From NCBI GenBank assembly GCA_029259745.1, contig JAJDEO010000043.1, positions 32,744 to 96,743 of the forward strand: DNA of 64,000 nucleotides, given 5' to 3'. This document shows positions 8,498-16,565 of the stretch, in pieces. Numbering within the stretch: position 1 is the stretch's first letter; each line of letters opens with the position of its first letter. The notes beneath the pieces are model-generated. The model did no database searches and had not been told where the DNA came from. It saw nothing but the letters and a program-made list of their open reading frames with translations. This DNA is from Planctomycetota bacterium. Lineage in GTDB: Bacteria; Planctomycetota; B15-G4. The position numbers and the translations under genes were made by a program.

Positions 8498-9721
8498 ATG
8501 GACCACGTCGTCTTCGTCGTCCCCTTCGTCTTCGAGACGTCGCTGCGATTCCTGCGCGCGGCGATCCGCCAGCCGGATCTGCACGTCTCGCTCATCAGTC
8601 AAGACCCGCTCGCACGGTTCGAGCCCGACCTCGTGCGGGGCCTCGATGCCCACTGGCAGGTCGCCGACGCCCTCTCGGCGCGCGATCTCATCGAGGGCGT
8701 GCGCGCGTTGCAGACGAAGCACGGCGTGCAGGTCGACTATTTGATCGGCGTGCTCGAGCAGCTTCAGACGCCCCTGGCCGAAGCTCGCGAGGCTCTCGGT
8801 ATCCCCGGTCTGAGCGTCGAGGCGTCACACAACTTCCGCGACAAGTCCGTGATGAAGGACGCCTTGCGTCGCAACGACATCCCCTGCGCGCGCCACGCCC
8901 TCGCGACGACCGTCGACGAGGCGGTGGCTTTCATGGAGCAGCTCGGCGGACCCGTCGTCGCCAAGCCACCGGCCGGGGCAGGCGCCGTCAACACGTTCCG
9001 CGTCGACGACATCGGCCAGCTCCGCGAGGCGCTCGCCATCTCGCCGCCGCACCCCCAACGGCCCGTGATGCTCGAGGAGTTCATCGTCGGACGCGAGTTC
9101 TCGTTCGACTCGGTCTCGATCAACGGTGAGATGGTCTGGTCGTCGATCAGCCACTACTACCCCTCGCCGCTCGAGGTCGTCCGCGAGCCGTGGATCCAGT
9201 GGTGCGTCATGCTCCCCGCCGACGTCGACGGCCCCGAGTACGACGGGATCCGCGAGGCCGCACCGCGCGCCCTGAAAGCCCTCGGGCTCGACACGGGCCT
9301 CGCGCACATGGAGTGGTTCCGCCGCGACGACGGGTCGATCGCCATCAGCGAGGTCGGCGCGCGCCCGCCCGGCGCCCAGTTCACATCCCTGCTCAGCTAC
9401 GCCCACGACACCGACATGTACGCAGCCTGGATCCGCCTCATGACGGGCAAGGGCTTCTCGTGCCCGCCACGCAAGGCGTCGGTCGGCGCGGCGTACCTGC
9501 GCGGGCAGGGACGCGGATCGGTCGTGGCCGTCCACGGGCTGAAGGAAGCGCAGGCCGAGCTCGGCGAGATCGTCGTCGACGTCAAGATCCCGAAGGTCGG
9601 ACAGGCGCGCGCGAGCGGGTACGAAGGCGAGGGTTACGTCATCGTCCGCCACGAGCGCAGCGACGTCGTCGCCAACGCCCTTGAACGCATCATCCAACTC
9701 ATCCGCGTCGAACTCGGTTGA
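8498..9721 (+). CDS. ATP-grasp ligase B of the GlgA/esterase cluster
   Basis: A 407-residue ATP-grasp protein. It starts at ATG 8498 behind a strong TAAGGAG site. The pre-ATP-grasp domain (MDHVVFVVPFVFETSLRFLR) precedes FRDKSVMKDALRRNDIPCA, GGPVVAKPPAGAGAVNTF, MLEEFIVGREFSFDSVSING and HMEWFRRDDG...ISEVGARPPGAQ, which supply the ATP-binding lysine and Mg-binding acidic residues. Residues ~220-235 carry the YYPSPLEVVREPWIQW segment also seen in its two sisters (YYPNVLEG, YRPRPLIA), probably lining the shared acceptor site. The next ligase begins 19 bp downstream in the same direction. Reaction class (carboxylate activation with ATP) follows from the family; substrates are unknown. Confidence 0.85.
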   Translation: MDHVVFVVPFVFETSLRFLRAAIRQPDLHVSLISQDPLARFEPDLVRGLDAHWQVADALSARDLIEGVRALQTKHGVQVDYLIGVLEQLQTPLAEAREALGIPGLSVEASHNFRDKSVMKDALRRNDIPCARHALATTVDEAVAFMEQLGGPVVAKPPAGAGAVNTFRVDDIGQLREALAISPPHPQRPVMLEEFIVGREFSFDSVSINGEMVWSSISHYYPSPLEVVREPWIQWCVMLPADVDGPEYDGIREAAPRALKALGLDTGLAHMEWFRRDDGSIAISEVGARPPGAQFTSLLSYAHDTDMYAAWIRLMTGKGFSCPPRKASVGAAYLRGQGRGSVVAVHGLKEAQAELGEIVVDVKIPKVGQARASGYEGEGYVIVRHERSDVVANALERIIQLIRVELG

Positions 9722-9740
9722 CCACCTCACGAGACCCACG

Positions 9741-10964
9741 ATGAACGTCCTGTTCTTGTCGCCCGGCTACCCGATCGAGATGACGTGGTTCGCCGAAGGG
9801 CTCGCCGCGGTGGGTGCCAATGTCTTCGGCGTCGGCGAGGCGCCACCGGCCACGCTCGAGGCACGCTGCCGCGACGCACTCGCGGCGTATCTCCAGGTGC
9901 CGTCGCTCTGGAATGAGGAGGACGCCGTCGCGGCGATCGCCACCGAGGCGCGCAGCAAGGGCGTGCGTTTCGACCACGTCGTGAGCCTCTGGGAGCCACT
10001 CATGGTGCTCGCCGCCAAGCTGCGTGCGGCGCTCGGCGTCGCGGGCATGACGGTCGAGCAGACGCTGCCCTTCCGCGACAAGGAGACGATGAAGGACGTG
10101 CTCGACGCGGCCGGCATCCGCACGCCACGTCACGCGCGCTGCAACACGGCCTCCGAGTGCCGCGAGGCGGCCGAGGTCATCGGCTTCCCGTTGATCATCA
10201 AGCCCGTCGCGGGCGCCGGGTCGGCGGACACCTACCGCTGCGACGACAGCCAGGCGCTCGAAGATGCGCTCGCGCTCACCGGCCATGTCGGCGAGGTCTG
10301 CGTCGAGGAGTTCATCGACGGCCGCGAGTTCACGTTCGACACGATCTGCGCGCGCGGTGAGATCGTCTACTACAACGTCGCGATGTATCGCCCGCGCCCG
10401 CTCATCGCGCGCACGGTGCAGTGGGTCTCCCCGCAGACGATCTGCCTGCGCGACGTCGACGATCCCGAGTTGGCTGACGGATGCGCCATGGGCCGGGCCG
10501 TCATCGAGGCGCTCGGTTTCACCGACGGCTTCACGCACATGGAGTGGTATCTCACGGCCAAGGGCGAAACCGTCTTCGGCGAGATCGGAGCGCGCCCGGC
10601 CGGTGCGCGCACCGTCGACGTCATGAACTTCGCGAGCGACTGCGACCTCTACCGCGGCTGGGCGAATGCCATCTGCCACGGTGAACTCGGCTTCGACCTC
10701 GATCGCCGCTACAACGCGGCCTCGATCTGCAAGCGCGCCCAGGGCGAGGGACGGATCCACCGCATCGATGGTATGGCGTCACTCATGGCGCGCTATGGCG
10801 CACACGTCGCGCACGTCGAGTTGATGCCCGTCGGTGCCCACCGCCGAAACTGGAAGCAGACACTCCTTTCGGATGGACACCTCATCGTCCGCCATCCGAA
10901 CCTCGGAGCATGCCTGGAGATCGCAGACGCGGTCGGCACCGACGTGCAACTCTACGCTGGCTGA
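9741..10964 (+). CDS. ATP-grasp ligase C of the GlgA/esterase cluster
   Basis: A 407-residue paralogue of ligases A and B, the same length as B. Motifs are FRDKETMKDVLDAAGIRTP, GFPLIIKPVAGAGSADTYR, CVEEFIDGREFTFDTICA and HMEWYLTAKG...FGEIGARPAGAR. The start ATG at 9741 places MNVLFLSPGYPIEMTWFAEG at the N-terminus, matching the beta-strand/loop pattern of the sisters (FVEPAFPFNQREFVRG in A). The 19-bp spacing to ligase B indicates co-transcription. Three similar ligases side by side imply either sequential additions of related building blocks or different acceptor specificities (inference). The antisense pseudopilin gene ends 23 bp beyond its stop. Confidence 0.85.
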   Translation: MNVLFLSPGYPIEMTWFAEGLAAVGANVFGVGEAPPATLEARCRDALAAYLQVPSLWNEEDAVAAIATEARSKGVRFDHVVSLWEPLMVLAAKLRAALGVAGMTVEQTLPFRDKETMKDVLDAAGIRTPRHARCNTASECREAAEVIGFPLIIKPVAGAGSADTYRCDDSQALEDALALTGHVGEVCVEEFIDGREFTFDTICARGEIVYYNVAMYRPRPLIARTVQWVSPQTICLRDVDDPELADGCAMGRAVIEALGFTDGFTHMEWYLTAKGETVFGEIGARPAGARTVDVMNFASDCDLYRGWANAICHGELGFDLDRRYNAASICKRAQGEGRIHRIDGMASLMARYGAHVAHVELMPVGAHRRNWKQTLLSDGHLIVRHPNLGACLEIADAVGTDVQLYAG

Positions 10965-10987
10965 TCGTCGGGCGTCGGTCGTTGGCG

Positions 10988-11473
10988 TCAGCTGCGCGTG
11001 ATGATGAAGTAGAAGCGACCTGCCTCGAACTTCTGGAAACCTCCGGTCGTCAAGTTCCCGTCGTCGACGATCGCGTCGATCTTCGCCATATAGGCATCCG
11101 ACTTCGGTGTGTCCGTCAGGAAGTGCACTCCGAGGGCCGACTCGACATCCGTGAAGCTGTCGGTGTCCCAAACGCCGCCGACGGGCGTCGACTGCACCCA
11201 GTCGAGCGTGTTGATGTAGGACGCAAAGCCATCGGGAACTTCACCCGAAGCGCCGTCTTCGAGAACGCTCCCTTCCTTGGCTTCGTACAGAACGGCGGCA
11301 TCGATGTAGATGCGCAGCTCATGTGCGAACGCCGTCTGGGCGGCTTCCGTCGACGTGTTGTTGTACGAAGGGATCACGATCCCGGCGAGAATGCCGAGGA
11401 TGATGACCACGATCAGGAGCTCGACGAGCGTGAAGCCGCGGTGTGAGCGCCCGCTGATATTGAGGCGTGACAT
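10988..11473 (-). CDS. Type IV pilin-like / type II secretion pseudopilin
   Basis: A 161-residue protein with a class III prepilin signal: a short basic leader (MSRLNISGRSHRG), then F-T-L-V-E-L-L with the conserved Glu at mature position 5, and a ~20-residue hydrophobic helix (LIVVIILGILAGIVIPSY). Prepilin peptidase would cleave after Gly13. The globular part has no recognisable subfamily signature, so pilin versus GspG/H-like pseudopilin stays open. A plausible AGGA ribosome-binding site precedes ATG 11473. No other pilus or secretion genes are near. It lies antisense inside the ATP-grasp/esterase cluster, separating ligase C from the S51-like gene. Confidence 0.85.
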   Translation of the reverse strand: MSRLNISGRSHRGFTLVELLIVVIILGILAGIVIPSYNNTSTEAAQTAFAHELRIYIDAAVLYEAKEGSVLEDGASGEVPDGFASYINTLDWVQSTPVGGVWDTDSFTDVESALGVHFLTDTPKSDAYMAKIDAIVDDGNLTTGGFQKFEAGRFYFIITRS

Positions 11474-11692
11474 GTTGATGATCCTGTCGGGAAGGACACG
11501 CTCGGTATCGACGTCGGCGATTCACAACGTGAGGAGCAACACCGAGAGATCGCCCCGATTCGGGACGCGGCGCGCGGCGGCACTCCACTTCCGGTGCCAG
11601 TTTTGCGCTGCGCAAGGCCCGCCAGGTCGTGGAGGTCGCCGCTGTGGGCGGCTACACTCCTCGACCGCTTCGCCACCTCGGATGCCCTTGCC

Positions 11693-12712
11693 ATGGTTCG
11701 CGCCACCCTCCTCGGGCCCCAGCGCCACGTGACCACCATCGGGTCGGTCGCGTCGGAGCTCGGTTGGCGCGGTCCCGTGGCCACGATCACGGCTGGATGG
11801 GAGGAGCGCGAGGACGAAGACGACGAGCTCGTCGAGGCGCTCGGCCTGCCCGCCCACAACCTGCGCCTCTTCGCGCGCGCCGAGAGTGTCTTCGCCGAGG
11901 ACCCCGAGCTGCTCGCCGCCCTGCGCGAGCGCCACGACCGCCTGCGCGCCCTCCGGCGCCTCTACCGTCAACGCCTGCGCCACGCCCTCGACGCCGCGCG
12001 CGAGCTGTTCGTCAGCGACCGGCGGGCCGGCAACCGGCCCATCACGGTCCCGGTGCGCGACCACACCACCGACGATGAGATCCCGGGCGTCGAACGTCTC
12101 GAATGGTCGGACCCGACGATTCTCGAGCCGGCACAGACGGACGCGATGCGCGCCGTCACGGAGCTCGACCGCCACCACCTCCGACGTGTCGCCGAGGTCT
12201 ACCACGCTTTTGAGAACAACGTCCGCCCCGCCGAGCGACGCTCCGTGCGACGTGAGCGCGAGGCCATCGCGCGCGAACTCGCCCCGTGCGATGCCGTCGC
12301 GATTGCGGGCGGACATGTCACGGTCCTGCTCAATCGCCTGCGCCTCTTCGGCATCGCGTCGCTGCTCGTCAGGCGCCCCGTGATGGCGTGGTCGGCCGGC
12401 GCGATGGCGCTCACGGATCACGTTGTCCTCTTCCACGACACCCCGCCGCAGGGCAAGGGCAACCCCGAGATGTTCGAGCCGGGCCTGGGCCTGTGCCCCG
12501 ACGTCGTCGCCCTGCCGCACGCCAGCAAGCGCCTCGTCCTCGACGACCCGGTGCGCGTCTCGCTGCTCGCGCGCCGCTTCGCCCCCGCGCGCTGCGTCGC
12601 CCTCGATGCCGGCAGTCGCATCGACTGGGATGGCGAGCGCTGGCACGGACACTCCTCGACGATGGCACTGTCGCGTGACGGCGAAGTCGTTCCCGTCTCG
12701 ACGTGCTGGTGA
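11693..12712 (+). CDS. Peptidase S51 / dipeptidase E-like (type 1 glutamine amidotransferase-like) protein
   Basis: A 339-residue protein. The central AIAGGHVTVLLNRLRLFG strand-loop-helix and the nucleophile elbow MAWSAGAMALTD, with Ser234 in W-S-A-G-A, match the S51 fold shared by dipeptidase E and cyanophycinase. An N-terminal section (LLGPQRHVTTIGSVASEL, ITAGWEEREDED) and a long charged helical insert (residues ~65-190) distinguish it from short dipeptidase E. The catalytic His/Glu partners are not identifiable with confidence; VVLFHDTPPQGKGNPEMFE may contribute. S51 enzymes cleave Asp- or beta-Asp-linked peptides, so near ATP-grasp ligases it could trim or recycle a ligated product (inference). 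ATG 11693 is chosen over earlier in-frame starts because the upstream residues do not look conserved. The Fes-like esterase starts 14 bp downstream. Confidence 0.72.
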   Translation: MVRATLLGPQRHVTTIGSVASELGWRGPVATITAGWEEREDEDDELVEALGLPAHNLRLFARAESVFAEDPELLAALRERHDRLRALRRLYRQRLRHALDAARELFVSDRRAGNRPITVPVRDHTTDDEIPGVERLEWSDPTILEPAQTDAMRAVTELDRHHLRRVAEVYHAFENNVRPAERRSVRREREAIARELAPCDAVAIAGGHVTVLLNRLRLFGIASLLVRRPVMAWSAGAMALTDHVVLFHDTPPQGKGNPEMFEPGLGLCPDVVALPHASKRLVLDDPVRVSLLARRFAPARCVALDAGSRIDWDGERWHGHSSTMALSRDGEVVPVSTCW

Positions 12713-12725
12713 CAGGGCCAAGACG

Positions 12726-13892
12726 ATGACGCCAACAACCACTCGCGAGCCGAGTCGACAACCCGCGATCGAAGCACTGCTGGCAGACGGAACGCCCACG
12801 CGCGAGCAGGTCGACGCGTTCATCGCCGAGCACACCTTCCCGCTCGTCGAAGGCGCGCAGGTCACCTTCATGTACCGCGGCGAAGCCAGCGCGGTGTCAC
12901 TGCAACACTGGATCTACGGCCTCGAGTCGTCGAAGCAGTTCACGCGCATCAAAGGCACCGACGTCTGGTACATCGTCTTCACGATGCGGCGCGAGTCGCG
13001 TGTCGAGTACAAGTTTCTCGTCGAGCACGGCGACCGTCGCGAACTCGTGCGCGACCCGTTCAACGATCAGCTCGCTCACGACCCGTTCGGCGCCAACTCG
13101 GTTTGCCACACCGATCGCTACGCCGTGCCAGACTGGTCCCTGCCCGACCCCGAGGCCCGCCCGGGCGTGATCGAGGAGCGCATCGTCGCGAGCGAGGCCT
13201 TCGGTGAGACGCGTCGCTTCCAGGTCTACCTGCCGGCACGCTACCGAACGACGCGCCGTTACCCGCTGCTCGTCGCGCACGACGGATCCGACTACCTGCG
13301 TTTCTCTTCGCTGAAGACGGTGCTCGACAACCTGATCCATCGGCTCGAGATCCCGCCGATGATCGTCGCGCTGTCCGACCCGTCCGACCGCCTCGTCGAG
13401 TACGCGCACGACGAGCGCCACGACCGCCACATCGCGACCGAGATCGTGCCCGCGATGACGTCGCTGTACTCGATCGTCGACGCGCCGGGCGCGCGCGGTC
13501 TCGTCGGCGCGAGCTTCGGTGCCGTCGCCGCGCTGTCGACTGCTACACGCTATCCCGGCGTCTTCGGGCGCCTCTTCCTGCAGTCGGGCTCGTTCGCCTT
13601 CACGGACATCGGCACCTCGAAGCGCGGCCCGCTCTTCGAGCCCGTCGTCGACTTCGTCAATGCCTTCCGCGACGACCCCGTCAAGCCGGCCGAGCGCGTT
13701 GCGATGTGCTGCGGGATCTACGAGTCGCTGATCTACGAAAACCGCTCGATGGTGCCCGTCCTCCAGAGCACCGGCGCCGAGGTGCGCTTCTTCGAGGCGC
13801 GCGACAGTCACAACTGGGAGAACTGGCGCGACCGGATGCGCGAAGGTCTTTCGTGGCTGTTCCCGGGGCCTTTGTGGATGATCTACGAGTGA
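12726..13892 (+). CDS. Enterochelin-esterase-like alpha/beta hydrolase with N-terminal beta-sandwich domain
   Basis: A 388-residue protein. Residues ~40-130 form an early-set/isoamylase-N-like beta-sandwich of the kind found in Fes (VTFMYRGEASAVSLQHWIYG, then YKFLVEHGD and DPFNDQLAHDPFGAN). The hydrolase domain (residues ~145-388) is of the putative-esterase (COG2382) type, with VYLPARYRTTRRYPLLVAHD, the nucleophile elbow VGASFGAVAAL (Ser263) and a His in DSHNWENWRDRM. Fes proteins hydrolyse ester bonds of catechol siderophores; relatives act on other esters, and the N-terminal fold can bind alpha-glucan in related enzymes. It has no signal peptide. It follows the S51-like gene by 13 bp and precedes ligase D by 91 bp. 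Ester-cleaving or acyl-transfer action on the cluster's product is inferred. Confidence 0.85.
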   Translation: MTPTTTREPSRQPAIEALLADGTPTREQVDAFIAEHTFPLVEGAQVTFMYRGEASAVSLQHWIYGLESSKQFTRIKGTDVWYIVFTMRRESRVEYKFLVEHGDRRELVRDPFNDQLAHDPFGANSVCHTDRYAVPDWSLPDPEARPGVIEERIVASEAFGETRRFQVYLPARYRTTRRYPLLVAHDGSDYLRFSSLKTVLDNLIHRLEIPPMIVALSDPSDRLVEYAHDERHDRHIATEIVPAMTSLYSIVDAPGARGLVGASFGAVAALSTATRYPGVFGRLFLQSGSFAFTDIGTSKRGPLFEPVVDFVNAFRDDPVKPAERVAMCCGIYESLIYENRSMVPVLQSTGAEVRFFEARDSHNWENWRDRMREGLSWLFPGPLWMIYE

Positions 13893-13983
13893 GCCTGGAC
13901 GTCCCGCGACGATCGCCTGCCACGTGCAGCGATCGTGGGTGAGCAGGCCGAGTTCGACCTCTCCCCCTCCGAGGAACTCCACC

Positions 13984-15240
13984 GTGCCTGCAAACACTCG
14001 CATGATCGGCCTGTCCCTGGGCGCCGACCTCTGCTGGCCTCTGTGCTTCGAGCAGATCCTGCGCGACCTCGACCCGACCGTGAAGATCGGCAAGGAGACG
14101 ATCCGGTTCGAAGTCGAACGCACGTCGATCGAGCCCTACGACCTGCGCCAGCCCGTGAAGTACGACGTGCTGCTCGACCGAGTCACGCACTGGTATCACA
14201 CGAGCCGCGAGTGGATCAAAAAGGCGCTCCTGCTCGACGACATGTACGTGCTGAACAACCCGTGGTCGCTGCAGTCGATGGAGAAGCAGACCACCTACGC
14301 GGCGATGATGCGTCTCGGCCTGCCCGTGCCCGACACGTGGATGGTGCCGCCGAAGGAGTACGCGGAGAGCGACGATCTCGACCCGACGCTGCAACGCTAC
14401 GCGAAGATGTTCGACCTCGGTGAGGTCGGGCGCGCGCTCGGCTACCCGATGTTCATGAAGCCGTACGATGGCGGCGCGTGGAAGGGTGTCAGCCGCATCG
14501 ACAACGAAGAAGAGCTCATCGCGGCCTACGACAAGAGTGGCAAGTTCGTCATGCACCTGCAGCGCGCCGTGCACCCGCACGACATGTTCGTGCGCTGCGT
14601 CGGCATCGGCCCGCAGCTGCGACTCGTCGACTACGACCCCGGCGCGCCGCTCCACGAGCGCTACCGCGTCGACGCACCCGGCATCTCCGCAAGCGAGAAG
14701 CGCCTGATCGAGAACATGACGCTCACGATCAACACGTTCTTCGGATGGGACTTCAACTCCTGCGAGGCCCTGCGCGGAGCCGACGGCGTCTGGGCCCCGA
14801 TCGACTTCGCGAACGGCTGCCCGGATTCGCAGGTGACGAGCCTGCACTACCACTTTCCGTGGCTCGTCCTCTCGAAGCTCCGCTGGGCGCTGTTCTGCGC
14901 CGCGACGAAGCGCAAGATGCGCCTGACGCTCGACTGGCAGCCGTACTTCGACGCGGCCGACAAGCACGCCGACGCGCCGCTCGCGGACAAGCTCGAGGCC
15001 TACGGCGCGATCGCGCGCGAACGCCTCGACGTCGAGCGCTTCGAGGAGTTCTGCGACAAGCACCTCTCCCGCCTCGACGAGGTCGCGCTCGACTACTTCG
15101 GCTCCGATCGCGCACGTGGCGCCATCCGCCAGAAGGTCACAGCGCTGTTCCCCGAACACGAGATCGACGAGTTCACCGAGCACTTCTGGCAGCGCATCCA
15201 GGCGTGGCGCGCCGACCAGGGAGCCGCGGCAACGGCGTGA
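13984..15240 (+). CDS. ATP-grasp ligase D (divergent type)
   Basis: A 418-residue protein. GTG 13984 is chosen because GAGGAA lies 7 bp upstream; ATG 14002 is the alternative. It differs from ligases A-C. Key segments are MEKQTTYAAMMRLGLPVPDT (the usual pre-lysine helix), GYPMFMKPYDGGAWKGVSRI (ATP-binding Lys and glycine-rich loop), HLQRAVHPHDMFVRCVGIG and the metal-binding end WAPIDFANGCPDSQ with an Asp...Asn pair, as in RimK/glutathione-synthetase-like ATP-grasp enzymes. A helical C-terminal tail (residues ~320-418) rich in E/R/D follows. Length and fold indicate a full enzyme. The substrate is unknown. It is flanked on both sides by esterase genes in the same direction. Confidence 0.8.
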   Translation: MPANTRMIGLSLGADLCWPLCFEQILRDLDPTVKIGKETIRFEVERTSIEPYDLRQPVKYDVLLDRVTHWYHTSREWIKKALLLDDMYVLNNPWSLQSMEKQTTYAAMMRLGLPVPDTWMVPPKEYAESDDLDPTLQRYAKMFDLGEVGRALGYPMFMKPYDGGAWKGVSRIDNEEELIAAYDKSGKFVMHLQRAVHPHDMFVRCVGIGPQLRLVDYDPGAPLHERYRVDAPGISASEKRLIENMTLTINTFFGWDFNSCEALRGADGVWAPIDFANGCPDSQVTSLHYHFPWLVLSKLRWALFCAATKRKMRLTLDWQPYFDAADKHADAPLADKLEAYGAIARERLDVERFEEFCDKHLSRLDEVALDYFGSDRARGAIRQKVTALFPEHEIDEFTEHFWQRIQAWRADQGAAATA

Positions 15241-15633
15241 CGAGATCGCGCTCGGCCCGGCGTGGCTGCCGTCGCGCTCGGAGCTCGCCCGCGGAGCTCG
15301 TCACGACCTCGCTCGCCGTCACGGATGCCGAGCACACACCTCGAACGCGCCGAGGCCGCCGTCGACGTCCGTCCTCGTCATGCGCCACGGGGCCGCGCGT
15401 CTTCGGCGCAGGACGGGCGTTCGAGCGTTCCCGCCGGGGCACTCAACCACGGCATCGACGCACACGGCGACCCCGGCCGGTCGGACTCCGCCAAGGCCCG
15501 CCACGGCCGCCTGAGCCGCGCTCATCCGCTGACCTCGGCCGACTCCCCTTGCCCCACCACGCGATCTCGTGGCATCTTTCCCGTGTCGACGCGCCCCCGT
15601 CGCCGACAGCCGCCCCCCTGTGGAACCGCTCCC
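15241..15633 (+). other. 393-bp gap, with a short SixA-like fragment
   Basis: No complete gene is visible between ligase D and the downstream esterase. One frame (ATG 15380 to TGA 15514) begins VLVMRHGAAR and reaches TPAGR about 25 residues later, the order of motifs at the start of SixA-type phosphohistidine phosphatases (MRHG, then PLTxxGR), but it stops after about 45 residues in arginine/proline-rich sequence. It may be a decayed remnant or chance. The gap also leaves room for a promoter of the last esterase gene, but no convincing hexamers were found. Confidence 0.2.
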
Positions 15634-16365
15634 TTGAAGCAAAGTCATCGCTGGCACTCGCCCCGCCTCGACCAAGAGATCCTGTTCTGCCGTTGGGGAC
15701 ACTTCGGACACCCCGTGCTCGTCTTCCCGACGGCCGGCGGCGACGCCGAGGAGATCGAGCGCATGCTCATGATCAAGGTGCTCACGCCGCTCATCGAGCA
15801 GGGACGCATCAAGGTCTACTCCGTCGATTCGGTCGCCGCTCGCAACTGGGGCGACACCGCCGTTCCGGGACCGTACAAAGCGCGCCTGCAGAACGCCTAC
15901 GACGAGTTCATCGCCGATGAAGTCATCCCGGCGATCCGCCGCGATTGTGACGATGACGAGATCTCGATCACGGTGGCCGGCGCGTCGATCGGCGCCTTCA
16001 ACGCCATGGCGACGCTCTGCCGTCACCCCGACGCCGTCGAGCGCGCGATCTGCATGAGTGGCACGTACGACGTCCACCGCTTCATGAAGGGCCTCGAGCT
16101 GCCCAACAAGGACTACCACTTCGCCTCGCCGCTGAACTTCCTGCCCTATCTCGAGGGCGGCCCGCAGCTCGAGCGTCTGCGCGAACGCCAGGCGATCATG
16201 TGCCACGGCGGCGGTCGCTGGGAAGATCCCGAGCAAGACTGGCAGATGGCCGCCGTCCTCGGCTCGAAAGGCGTGCCGAACCGCGTCGATCCGTGGGGTG
16301 AGGGCTACGACCACGACTGGCCGACCTGGCGCGCGATGCTTCCGAAGTACCTCGAAGAGCTTTGA
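15634..16365 (+). CDS. Small esterase/lipase-superfamily protein (COG4947-like)
   Basis: A 243-residue alpha/beta hydrolase. The start is TTG 15634 (LKQSHRWHSPRLDQEI), since no better in-frame start gives a sensible N-terminus; this choice is moderately uncertain. Motifs are RWGHFGHPVLVFPTAGGDAE (oxyanion region), the nucleophile elbow VAGASIGAFNAM (Ser118) and the C-terminal EGYDHDWPTWRAML with the likely catalytic His. Members of this group are compact cytoplasmic esterases of unknown substrate. It is distinct from the Fes-like esterase of the same cluster, which has an extra N-terminal domain. It is the last cluster gene in this direction. Confidence 0.78.
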   Translation: MKQSHRWHSPRLDQEILFCRWGHFGHPVLVFPTAGGDAEEIERMLMIKVLTPLIEQGRIKVYSVDSVAARNWGDTAVPGPYKARLQNAYDEFIADEVIPAIRRDCDDDEISITVAGASIGAFNAMATLCRHPDAVERAICMSGTYDVHRFMKGLELPNKDYHFASPLNFLPYLEGGPQLERLRERQAIMCHGGGRWEDPEQDWQMAAVLGSKGVPNRVDPWGEGYDHDWPTWRAMLPKYLEEL

Positions 16366-16565
16366 TTCGAGGCCGGTTTTGGCGATCGACGTCGGATTTC
16401 GCAGACGAGCTCCGTCTCTTGAGGCTTCCGGAGTCGCGCCGGGCAGGCGCGCTGGTACCCATCGTCCGACCGAGCTAGCCTGACGGGCTGCACGATCGGT
16501 CGTCTCGGCCCTTGCCCAGCGATCGCTCCCTCGCCCACCAACTCGTCCCCACCGAGTGCTCTGTC

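Noticed and set aside
16436..16450. GCGCC-gggca-GGCGC hairpin after the COG4947-like esterase as a terminator
   Set aside because: Short 5-bp stem with no following U-tract; not convincing as an intrinsic terminator.
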